A stretch of 64,000 bases of DNA from Dermatophilus congolensis. Lineage in GTDB: Bacteria > Actinomycetota > Actinomycetes > Actinomycetales > Dermatophilaceae. Shown piece after piece: positions 54,681 to 62,741 of the stretch (positions within the stretch are counted from its first letter, which is position 1; each line of letters begins with the position of its first letter). The translations under genes and the position numbers were made by a program. The notes under the pieces are model-generated. The model was given only the letters and a program-made list of their open reading frames with translations. It made no database searches and was not told where the DNA came from. The DNA lies in NCBI RefSeq assembly GCF_900447215.1, contig NZ_UFYA01000001.1:1-64000 (forward strand), written 5' to 3'.

Positions 54681-55074
54681 TTTCGTTCCTTTAAAAGCGC
54701 TGCTTCGCTGCGGGCTCCAGTGTCAGCAGTCTCAACTAGCTACCCAGTTGGCCTCTTGGGTTTGTGGCCGTTTGAGGTGGCGTGAGATTAGCAACTTGAA
54801 TGCCAGTTGAGAACGTGAATGAACCCCTTACTCTTCCAAGGGGATACCTACAGGTGGGGTAAGCGAGGCTGTAGTGGAGCAAAGGTGCAGATCAGCTGAG
54901 CGCAAAGTGCGTAAAGTTTGAAAAAATCCTTGAAAAACGCTTAGGGCGAACGGGTTTGTTGAGGGATCTTTTTCCTGCAGACGGAAAGGAAACCCCACCC
55001 CGACCACAACACCACCAACCGACACAACCCCGAATCACCCAGCCCCAGAAGACAACACCACTAGGCTGCCCACC
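54681..55074. other. Divergent spacer between bacteriocin and carotenoid loci
   Basis: About 390 bp without a gene. It must contain the leftward bacteriocin promoter and the rightward crtU promoter. An inverted repeat cccctt/aagggg lies at about 54835-54853. A stretch from 54915 to 54965 with repeated ttgaaaaa is AT-rich and could hold the crt promoter. From 54990 on the + strand becomes extremely C/A-rich although still upstream of the crtU start. Confidence 0.45.
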
Positions 55075-56667
55075 ATGGCCGGGACCACACACCCAACCCC
55101 ACGCCCCCACCCACCAGGACGCGACAAACGCGCTCAACACCACCCCGGCCCCACCGGCGCCCCCCACGCCAACGGCCAACACGTCATCATCATCGGCGCC
55201 GGAATCGCCGGACTCTCCGCAGCCACCGAACTAGCCGAACGCGGCGTCAAAGTCACCATCCTCGAACGCGGAAACCACCTCGGCGGCCGCGTCAGCTCCT
55301 GGCCCATCACCATCAACGGCCAACCCACCAACATGAGCCGCGGATTCCACGCCTTCTTCCGCCAGTACTACCAACTGCGCGCACTCCTACGCCGCGCCGA
55401 CCCCCACCTCAACGCACTACGCCCCGTCACCGACTACCCCCTCGACCTCGCCGACGGGCCCCGCGACTCCTTCACCCACATACCCCGCACACCCCCCTTC
55501 AACCTCATCGGGTTCATCGCCCAATCACCCTCATTCCCCCTACGCGCCCTGCCCAAAGTCAACATCGACAAAGCCATGGGCCTACTCGACGTGCGCTTCC
55601 CCCAGACCTACACCGACCACGACGGAATCAGCGCCGCAGACGTCCTCAACCAACTCAACTTCCCCCACAGCGCCCGTCACCTCGCCCTCGAAGTCTTCGC
55701 CCGCAGCTTCTTCGCCGACCCCCACGAATTCTCCGGCGGAGAACTCATCTCCATGTTCCACACCTACTTCATCGGATCCGCCGAAGGACTCCTCTTCGAC
55801 GTCGCCGCAGACCAATACGACACCGCCCTCTGGCAACCCCTCACCCAATACCTCACCCGCCACGGCGCCACCATCTGCACCAACACCCCCGCCCACCACA
55901 TCGAACCCACCCCCCACAGCATCAACGTCCACACCCCCACCACCACCCTGTGCGCCGACGCCATCGTCCTAGCCACCGACATCACACCCCTACAACACCT
56001 CATCACCAACAGCCCCAACCTCGGCACACCAACCTGGCGCAAAAACATCACCCAACTACGCACCGCCCCACCCTTCGCCGTATGGCGCCGCTGGCTCGAC
56101 ACCCCACCGGCCCCCGGTACCCCAGACTTCCTCGGCACCAGCGGATACGGCCCCCTCGACAACATCTCAATGATCCACCAATTCGAAAAAACAGCCACCC
56201 AATGGGCCCACACCAACCACGGCAGCGTCATCGAACTCCACGCCTACGCCCTCCCCGAAAACACCAACCCCACCCACCTCAAAAACCAACTCACCCAGCA
56301 ACAAAACCGACTCCACCCCGAACTGGCCAACGCCAAACAACTCGGCGAACAATGGCTCATCCGCAACGACTGCGCACTCATCGACACCTCACCCTGGAAT
56401 CAACGCCCCAGCACCACCACACCCGACCCACGCATCGTCCTCGCCGGTGACGCAATTCGCTGCGACTACCCCGTAGCCCTCATGGAACGCGCCGCCACCA
56501 CCGGAGTCCTCGCCGCAAACCACCTCCTGAAAACCTGGGACATACACGGAGCAGACATCTGGACCACCCCCACCACACCACGCCTACCAGGCATCCCACT
56601 AGCCCGCCGCGCACTACGCCGCCTCACCAAACACACACCACAACACCCCGACACCCAAAAACAGTAG
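55075..56667 (+). CDS. crtU: Isorenieratene synthase-like carotene desaturase/methyltransferase CrtU
   Basis: A 530-aa FAD-dependent desaturase-superfamily protein. After a 35-residue Pro/His-rich leader it has the FAD-binding VIIIGAGIAGLSAATELA and HLGGRVSSW; the NMSRGFHAFFRQYYQLRALL segment near residue 85 is the mark of CrtU, which converts beta-carotene to isorenieratene by desaturating and shifting a methyl group on each ring. The C-terminal RIVLAGDAIRCDYPVALMER (20 residues) is the second FAD motif. It is the first gene of a same-direction crt run and defines the pathway as aromatic. ATG 55075 has no strong Shine-Dalgarno; no later start precedes the FAD fold. Confidence 0.88.
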   Translation: MAGTTHPTPRPHPPGRDKRAQHHPGPTGAPHANGQHVIIIGAGIAGLSAATELAERGVKVTILERGNHLGGRVSSWPITINGQPTNMSRGFHAFFRQYYQLRALLRRADPHLNALRPVTDYPLDLADGPRDSFTHIPRTPPFNLIGFIAQSPSFPLRALPKVNIDKAMGLLDVRFPQTYTDHDGISAADVLNQLNFPHSARHLALEVFARSFFADPHEFSGGELISMFHTYFIGSAEGLLFDVAADQYDTALWQPLTQYLTRHGATICTNTPAHHIEPTPHSINVHTPTTTLCADAIVLATDITPLQHLITNSPNLGTPTWRKNITQLRTAPPFAVWRRWLDTPPAPGTPDFLGTSGYGPLDNISMIHQFEKTATQWAHTNHGSVIELHAYALPENTNPTHLKNQLTQQQNRLHPELANAKQLGEQWLIRNDCALIDTSPWNQRPSTTTPDPRIVLAGDAIRCDYPVALMERAATTGVLAANHLLKTWDIHGADIWTTPTTPRLPGIPLARRALRRLTKHTPQHPDTQKQ

Positions 56668-56707
56668 ATAACACCAACAACACAACCGCATTGATAAGTT
56701 CACCCAC

Positions 56708-57244
56708 GTGAACCCACCCGCCACGGACGACCTCGTCATCCTCGTCCACAACGGCCACGACATCGGCACCGCCAATCGACTCCACATCCACACCACCAAC
56801 ACCCCCCTCCACCGCGCCTTCTCCACCTACCTTCGCCGCGACGACGGCCGCGTCCTCATCACCCGCCGCGCCCTGACCAAAACCACCTGGCCAGGAGTCT
56901 GGACCAACACCGCCTGCGGCCACCCCCGCCCCGGCGAAACCCCCACCCAAGCCGCCACCCGCCGCGTCCCCGAAGAACTCGGCACCCCACCCCTGAACCT
57001 CCGCACCAAAATCCCCAACTTCACCTACCGCGCCACCGACGCCTCCGGCATCGTCGAAAACGAAATCTGCCCCGTCCTCGTCGGCGAAATCGACCACACC
57101 ACTCTCAACCCCAACCCCAACGAAGTCACCGAACACGCCTGGGTCCACTGGGAAGACCTACGCCACACAGCACGCACCATGCCCCACCTCCTCAGCCCAT
57201 GGAGCGTCCTACAAATCAACGCCCTCGGCGACAACCCCTGGTAA
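56708..57244 (+). CDS. idi: Isopentenyl-diphosphate delta-isomerase type I (Idi)
   Basis: A 178-aa NUDIX-fold isomerase that interconverts IPP and DMAPP and so feeds carotenoid synthesis. Features: LHRAFSTYLRRDDGRVLITR, the catalytic Cys in WTNTACGHPRPGE and the Glu in IVENEICPVLVG, with the metal-binding His residues in HRAFS and CGHP. Inclusion of idi in a crt operon is also seen in Brevibacterium-type isorenieratene clusters. GTG 56708 is the start; it follows crtU by 40 bp. Confidence 0.93.
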   Translation: MNPPATDDLVILVHNGHDIGTANRLHIHTTNTPLHRAFSTYLRRDDGRVLITRRALTKTTWPGVWTNTACGHPRPGETPTQAATRRVPEELGTPPLNLRTKIPNFTYRATDASGIVENEICPVLVGEIDHTTLNPNPNEVTEHAWVHWEDLRHTARTMPHLLSPWSVLQINALGDNPW

Positions 57245-57353
57245 CCCACCAACCACCAGGCAAGACCCGCCGAAAAACCCAAGATCCCGGAGAAAACCGA
57301 ACAGCTCAATACGATCCGTGTGACGGTCACCCATACCCGTCCGAAGGGGCAAC

Positions 57354-58829
57354 ATGAGCACGGTCGTCGTCATCGGTGCAGGACTCGCAGGCCTATCCGC
57401 CGCCTGCCACCTCGTCTCACAAGGACACCGAGTCCTCGTCATCGAAAAAGAATCCAGCCCCGGAGGCCGTGCTCTACGCATACGCCAAGACGGCTTCACA
57501 TTCGACCTCGGCCCAACCGTCATGACCATGCCCGAACTCCTCGACGAACCCCTACGCGCCATCGGCTCATCCCAACAAAAAGCCGTCCCCATGCGCCGAC
57601 TCGACCCCGCCTACCGCGGAGTCTTCGCCGACCACAGCGAACTACTCATCCGCAACTCCACCGAAGCAACCGCACAACACATCCACCACCTCTGCGGCCC
57701 CCACGACGCACAAGCACTGCGAGAACTCGAACCCTTCCTCGCCGAGCTCTACACCACCGCCCTACCCCACTTCATCGACACCAACTTCGACTCCCCACTA
57801 GACCTACTCCGCTCACCACAAGCAGCACTCAAACTCCTCAAAATGGGCGCCTTCGCACCCATGGCAAAAATGATCAACACACGCATCAGCGACGAACGCC
57901 TCCGCCGCATGCTTACCTTCCAAGCCCTCTACGCCGGACTATCCCCAACCACCGCCCTGGGCGTATACGCCCTCATCACCTACATGGACACATTCCGCGG
58001 CGTCTACCTGCCCGAAGGCGGCATGGGCGCCATCCCACACGGCATGGCCCAAGCACTAGCACCCCACGTCACCATCCACTACAACACCACCGTCCACAGC
58101 CTCATGCGCGGACGCGGCGGACGCACCGTCGGCGTCAACACCAACGACGGCCCCATCCCAGCCGACGCCGTCATCTGCACCATCGACACCCCCACCGCCT
58201 ACCGATACCTCCTACCCGACCTGCCCCTACCCCGCCCCCTACGCAACCCCACCTACTCACCATCAGCCGTCGTCTGGCACGTCGGTGCCCGCGGCCCCCT
58301 CCCCACCAACGCCGCCCACCACAACATCCACTTCGGCCACGCCTGGGAAAACTGCTTCACCGAACTCATCAACCACCAAACCCTCATGAGCGACCCAGCC
58401 CGCCTCGTCACCATCTCCTCACTCGGCGAACCGCAGCTCGCCCCACCCGACACCCACACCCTCTACATCCTCGAACCCGCCCCCAACCTCAACGGCAACA
58501 TCGACTGGAACACCGAAACCACCCACATACGCGAACGACTCCACGCCTTCCTCGACGCACACAACTACCCCACAGACATCATCACCGAACGACTCATCAC
58601 CCCCCTGGACTGGAAAAACCTCGGCATGGCAGCAGGCACCCCCTTCGCCCTAGCCCACCACTTCCGACAAACCGGCCCCTTCCGCCCCGCCAACCACGAA
58701 CCACGCATACCCGGCCTCTTCTTCGCCGGATCCGCCACCATCCCCGGCGTCGGCATACCCATGGTCCTCATCAGCGGAAAACTCGCCGCCCAACGAACCA
58801 GAAACTACCTACGGAAAAAACACCTATGA
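57354..58829 (+). CDS. crtI: Phytoene desaturase CrtI
   Basis: CrtI (491 aa) desaturates phytoene to lycopene. Motifs: VVIGAGLAGLSAACHLVSQG (20 residues) with FAD-binding GGRALRIRQDGFTFDLGPTV (20 residues), TALGVYALITYMDTFRGVYL with PEGGMGAIPHGMAQAL in the middle, and the bacterial-type dehydrogenase signature GLFFAGSATIPGVGIPMVLI at the C-terminus (20 residues). ATG 57354 follows gaaggggc. It overlaps crtB (ATGA), so desaturase and phytoene synthase are made in a coupled way. Confidence 0.96.
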   Translation: MSTVVVIGAGLAGLSAACHLVSQGHRVLVIEKESSPGGRALRIRQDGFTFDLGPTVMTMPELLDEPLRAIGSSQQKAVPMRRLDPAYRGVFADHSELLIRNSTEATAQHIHHLCGPHDAQALRELEPFLAELYTTALPHFIDTNFDSPLDLLRSPQAALKLLKMGAFAPMAKMINTRISDERLRRMLTFQALYAGLSPTTALGVYALITYMDTFRGVYLPEGGMGAIPHGMAQALAPHVTIHYNTTVHSLMRGRGGRTVGVNTNDGPIPADAVICTIDTPTAYRYLLPDLPLPRPLRNPTYSPSAVVWHVGARGPLPTNAAHHNIHFGHAWENCFTELINHQTLMSDPARLVTISSLGEPQLAPPDTHTLYILEPAPNLNGNIDWNTETTHIRERLHAFLDAHNYPTDIITERLITPLDWKNLGMAAGTPFALAHHFRQTGPFRPANHEPRIPGLFFAGSATIPGVGIPMVLISGKLAAQRTRNYLRKKHL

Positions 58830-59722
58830 CCCCTACCCGCCGCGTCCCCACCCACAGCCACCTCACCCTCGGCTACCGCCACTGCCGCCACCTGACCTGG
58901 AAACACGGCACCACCTACTACTGGGGAGCAGCCCTCCTACCACCCCAACAACGCCGCCATGTCCACGCCATCTACGCCCTATGCCGCCTCGCCGACGACA
59001 TCGTCGACGCCCCCAACGCCACCCACGACCCCACCCTCATCCCCACAACCCGTAAAGCCCTCACCACCTTCGCCAACCGCTTCCACAACGCCATCGATAA
59101 CCCCGCCAACGAAACCCCCACCCTCGCCGCCATCGCCACCACCATCCGCCACACCCGCATCCCCATGGAATGCTTCGACCGCTTCTTCAACGCCATGGCC
59201 ATGGACCTCGACACCAAAAAATACGAAACCTGGAACGACCTCCTCCACTACATGGACGGATCCGCAGCTGTCATCGGCGAAATGATGCTCCCCATCCTCG
59301 GCGCCACCCATCCCAACGCCCGCGAACCCGCCCGCGCCCTAGGAATCGCATTCCAACTCACCAACTTCCTCCGCGACGTCAAAGAAGACCTCGACCGCGG
59401 ACGCATCTACATCCCCCAAGAAGACCTACGCCACTTCGGAGCCGACCCCACCCGAGGCCACGTCGACGAACCCTGGCGCCAACTCATGACCTTCCAAATC
59501 GCCCGCAACAGACAGCTCTACCAGCAAGCCGACACCGGCATTCCCCTCCTACCCAACGCCTCCGCACGCTGCGTCGCCACCGCCCGAGTCCTGTACTCCC
59601 GCATCCTCAACCTCATCGAAAACGCCGACTACGACATCTTCTCCACACGATTACGCCTACCCACCTGGCGCAAAGCACTCACCGCAACCCACGGACTCAT
59701 CACCCCACCCCACCCCCAATGA
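58826..59722 (+). CDS. crtB: Phytoene synthase CrtB
   Basis: CrtB (298 aa) condenses two geranylgeranyl diphosphates to phytoene. The two Asp-rich motifs of squalene/phytoene synthases are present: YALCRLADDIVDAP near residue 52 and LRDVKEDLDRGRIYIPQEDL (20 residues) near 180. ATG 58826 overlaps the crtI stop and its own stop overlaps crtY. The frame is open far upstream, but that part is a shadow over crtI. The GGPP synthase crtE that must supply it is not in this window. Confidence 0.96.
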   Translation: MTPTRRVPTHSHLTLGYRHCRHLTWKHGTTYYWGAALLPPQQRRHVHAIYALCRLADDIVDAPNATHDPTLIPTTRKALTTFANRFHNAIDNPANETPTLAAIATTIRHTRIPMECFDRFFNAMAMDLDTKKYETWNDLLHYMDGSAAVIGEMMLPILGATHPNAREPARALGIAFQLTNFLRDVKEDLDRGRIYIPQEDLRHFGADPTRGHVDEPWRQLMTFQIARNRQLYQQADTGIPLLPNASARCVATARVLYSRILNLIENADYDIFSTRLRLPTWRKALTATHGLITPPHPQ

Positions 59723-60825
59723 ACACCGACATCGCCATCATCGGCCTCGGGCCCGCTGGACGTGCACTCGCCCACCGACTCACCACCCACGGCGCCCACG
59801 TCACCGCCTACGACCCCCACCCCCACCGCCCCTGGAAACACACCCTCGGCGGCTGGGCCCATCAACTCCCCACCTGGCTCCCACCCCACACCGCCACCAC
59901 CCGCGCCCCCAACACCGTCATTCACACCCACCACCGCGCACCCCTCTTCGACGAATACGTCATCCTCGACACCCCCGCCCTCCAACACGCCCTCCCCCTC
60001 GACAACGTCAACATCCACACCACCACCATCAACACCAACCAACTCCACACCCTCGCACCCATCGTCATCGACACCCGCGGCAACCACCACCCCCCACCAG
60101 CACACACCCCCATCCAAACCGCCTACGGCATCACCCTCCACCCCACCCAAGCCGCCCCCCTACTCCAAGACGCCGACGCCGTCCTCATGGACTGGCGCCC
60201 CCACGACGGCGCCCCAACATGGGGACACCGCACCGCCAGCTTCTGCTACACCATCCCCCTACCCAACGGCCGCGTCCTCACCGAAGAAACCATCCTCGCC
60301 GCCACACCCCCCATCCCCACCAAACACCTCGCCCAACGCCTCCACACCCGCCTCACCCGCCACGGCATACACCCAGACCCCACCAGCACCACCGAACACG
60401 TCCACATCCCCATGCTCCCCACCACCCCCCACCACCGACACCCACGATTCGGCGCAGCCAGCCACCAAAACAACCCCCTCACCGGTTACAGCGTCTTCGC
60501 CAGCCTCGCCGCCGCAGACACCGCCGCCCACACCCTCATCCACCACGGCCACCTCCCACCCGCACCCCCAGCCACAACCACCATCCGCCGCTTGGCACTC
60601 AACGCCCTCATCCGCCTCAACGGACACCACACCTTCAACCTCTTCGACGCCTACAACCACCTCCCCGCACACAAACAACGCGCCATCATGGACCCCACCA
60701 CCAACGCCCCCGCACTCCTCAACGCCCTCACCACCCAATGGGCCAACCTGCCCCCACACACCCGCGCCACCCTCATCGCAGCCACCACCAACCTCACCCC
60801 ACGCCACCACCAGGACACCCCATGA
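59719..60825 (+). CDS. crtY: Lycopene beta-cyclase CrtY
   Basis: A 368-aa FAD/NAD-binding protein beginning MNTDIAIIGLGPAGRALAHR (20 residues). Family features of CrtY-type cyclases include the LFDEYVILDTPALQHAL stretch, the MDWRPHDGAP motif (FxxDxR/W-type cyclase signature near residue 160), LPNGRVLTEETILA and RFGAASHQNNPLTGYSVFAS (20 residues). It converts lycopene to beta-carotene, the substrate of CrtU. This is the single-chain CrtY, not the split CrtYc/CrtYd found in Brevibacterium. ATGA overlaps on both sides. Composition is extreme in Thr, His, Pro and Ala. Confidence 0.9.
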   Translation: MNTDIAIIGLGPAGRALAHRLTTHGAHVTAYDPHPHRPWKHTLGGWAHQLPTWLPPHTATTRAPNTVIHTHHRAPLFDEYVILDTPALQHALPLDNVNIHTTTINTNQLHTLAPIVIDTRGNHHPPPAHTPIQTAYGITLHPTQAAPLLQDADAVLMDWRPHDGAPTWGHRTASFCYTIPLPNGRVLTEETILAATPPIPTKHLAQRLHTRLTRHGIHPDPTSTTEHVHIPMLPTTPHHRHPRFGAASHQNNPLTGYSVFASLAAADTAAHTLIHHGHLPPAPPATTTIRRLALNALIRLNGHHTFNLFDAYNHLPAHKQRAIMDPTTNAPALLNALTTQWANLPPHTRATLIAATTNLTPRHHQDTP

Positions 60826-62096
60826 GCACCCCAAGCCACCGACGCGCCAACCACCCCAACGAACCACCCCCAACCAGCACCTGCCCCCTAACCACCTTTA
60901 CAAACGGAGCCTGGCGAATCCGATCAGTCCACACCGCCCGCCACATACTCCGCGCCAGACACCACACCACCCAAGCCGGATTCACCGCCGAAAAAATCCC
61001 CCACATCCACACCAAGCACCGCCCCATCCTCATCTCCGACGGACCACTCCACGACGAACAACGCCGCCAGGTCGCCCGCTTCTTCGCCCCCACCGTCGTC
61101 GCCACCTACCAACCCCTCATGGCTCGCACCGCCGAAGCAGCACTCAACCCCACCCAACACCGCGGCCACATCCACCTGGATGAACTCGCCCTGCATTACG
61201 CCGTCGAAGTCACCGCCCACATCGTTGGCCTCACCCACGACCGCCCCGGCGAAACCGACACCCAACGCCACCAACGCATCACCGCCATGTCTCACCGACT
61301 CACCACCTTCTTCAACCAACCACCCTTCGACATCACCCGCAAAGATCTCGGCCGCACCCACAAACAATGGCTCCAAGCCGCCCGCAACGGCCTTAAACCC
61401 ATCATCCAATTCTGGTGGCACGACGTTCGACCCGCCCTACAGCAACGCCGCCGCAACCCCAGCGACGACGTCATGAGCCACCTCCTAGCCCACAACGCCA
61501 CCACCACCGACATCCTCATCGAAGCCATCACCTACGGCACCGCCGGAATGGTCACCACCCGCGAATTCATCTGCATGGCCGCCTGGCACCTCCTCACCAA
61601 CCACGACCTACGCACCCACTACCTCACCAGCGACCAACCTGCACGCCTAGCCACCCTCGCCGAAATCATCCGACTCGAACCCGTCGTCGGACATATATGG
61701 CGCCGCGCCACCACCGACATCACCCCCAACCCCACCACCTGCATCAAAGCCGGCCAACTCATCGACATCAACATCCGCAGCGCAAACACAGACCCCAGCG
61801 CCGTAGGCGAAAACCCCCATCACCTACACCCAGGCCGCACCACCAGCCCCGGAATCGACGCCACCGGACTGGCTTTCGGGGACGGCGCCCACGCCTGCCC
61901 AGGAAAAACACTCGCACTACTCGAAACAGACGAACTCCTCACCCGCCTGCTCGCCCTCAAACCACACCTACACGCCCCACCCACGATCACCTGGGATGAA
62001 CTCGTCGCCGGCTACCAAATCCGCAACATGCACCTCCTCACCCAAAAACCACCACACCCCAACCCTTCACCTCACCGCCACGCCCGCGCTACGTAA
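60822..62096 (+). CDS. Cytochrome P450 of the carotenoid operon
   Basis: A 424-aa soluble bacterial P450. The haem loop is FGDGAHACPGKTLALLE with the iron ligand Cys359; the ExxR pair is Glu-Ile-Ile-Arg-Leu (EIIRLEP, about 283), and the I-helix carries ITYGTAGMVTTREF, where the usual acid-alcohol pair is replaced by Met-Val-Thr-Thr. Being fused by overlap to crtY, it most likely hydroxylates the aromatic rings, as the P450 proposed for 3,3'-dihydroxyisorenieratene in Brevibacterium. Altered I-helix residues mean the chemistry should not be assumed. Confidence 0.88.
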   Translation: MSTPSHRRANHPNEPPPTSTCPLTTFTNGAWRIRSVHTARHILRARHHTTQAGFTAEKIPHIHTKHRPILISDGPLHDEQRRQVARFFAPTVVATYQPLMARTAEAALNPTQHRGHIHLDELALHYAVEVTAHIVGLTHDRPGETDTQRHQRITAMSHRLTTFFNQPPFDITRKDLGRTHKQWLQAARNGLKPIIQFWWHDVRPALQQRRRNPSDDVMSHLLAHNATTTDILIEAITYGTAGMVTTREFICMAAWHLLTNHDLRTHYLTSDQPARLATLAEIIRLEPVVGHIWRRATTDITPNPTTCIKAGQLIDINIRSANTDPSAVGENPHHLHPGRTTSPGIDATGLAFGDGAHACPGKTLALLETDELLTRLLALKPHLHAPPTITWDELVAGYQIRNMHLLTQKPPHPNPSPHRHARAT

Positions 62097-62137
62097 ACAC
62101 AACCAGATAAAGCCAACTCAATGCGTACCGTGGCCAC

Positions 62138-62605
62138 ATGAATATTCACGACATCGAAACAATCGACTGCTCGTCCCGCTGTGTAGCCAAACGCGCCCTC
62201 ATCAACGCACCGGCCCACAGCCTCTTCGAAATGATCGCCAACCCCCACCGGCACCACGAATTCGACGGCTCCGGCACAGTCCAACCAACCGTCATTGGCC
62301 CACGCGAACTACACCTCGGTGACCGGTTCACCGTCGCAATGCGCCTAGGGCCAATCCGCTACAAAATCACCAGCATCGCCACCGAAATCACTACCGATCG
62401 CGTTATCGAGTGGCGTCACCCCGGCGGACACCACTGGCGTTACGACCTCGACTCCGTCGACGGCACCACCACCCTGCTGACCGAAACATTCCGCTACGAC
62501 AGCACCCATCTACCAGCCTTCTACGAACTATTGCGCATTCCGCAACGCAACAGCCGCTCCATCCACCATACCCTCGCCACCATCCAAAGCATGCACAACA
62601 ACTAG
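62138..62605 (+). CDS. SRPBCC-fold (START/polyketide-cyclase-like) protein
   Basis: A 155-aa single-domain protein with the helix-grip pattern: RALINAPAHSLFEMIANPHR with HHEFDGSG at the first helices, LHLGDRFTVAMRLGPIRYKI, VIEWRHPGGHHWRYDLDSVD (20 residues) and LLTETFRYD. Such proteins bind hydrophobic ligands. It follows the P450 by 41 bp in the same direction, so a carotenoid-binding or handling role is possible but unproven. ATG 62138 has no obvious Shine-Dalgarno. Confidence 0.8.
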   Translation: MNIHDIETIDCSSRCVAKRALINAPAHSLFEMIANPHRHHEFDGSGTVQPTVIGPRELHLGDRFTVAMRLGPIRYKITSIATEITTDRVIEWRHPGGHHWRYDLDSVDGTTTLLTETFRYDSTHLPAFYELLRIPQRNSRSIHHTLATIQSMHNN

Positions 62606-62631
62606 CCCCCTGGATACGGAACTGGCGAAAT

Positions 62632-62648
62632 AAACACACATAGTGTTT
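62632..62648. promoter_or_regulatory. AAACAC-N5-GTGTTT inverted repeat before the symporter gene
   Basis: A perfect 6-bp inverted repeat with a 5-bp spacer, 94 bp before the symporter start and just before a CATAAT (62656-62661) that could be a -10 box. Its placement at the promoter suggests an operator. Confidence 0.35.
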
Positions 62649-62741
62649 GGTTATCCATAATGCATTGAGTGGCGTGGGGGCTAAAACACACCGACACGCG
62701 CCTAACCGCCACACCATCACACCGAGAACAAAGGCACACGC

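Noticed and set aside
57320-58825. Upstream 500 codons in the crtB frame
   Set aside because: Arg/His/Pro-rich translation of crtI in another frame; crtB starts at 58826 with an ATGA overlap.
59762-61183. 473-codon Pro/Ser/Thr-rich open frame over crtY and the P450 gene
   Set aside because: Low-complexity shadow created by C-rich coding sequence; the overlapping frames have clear enzymes.
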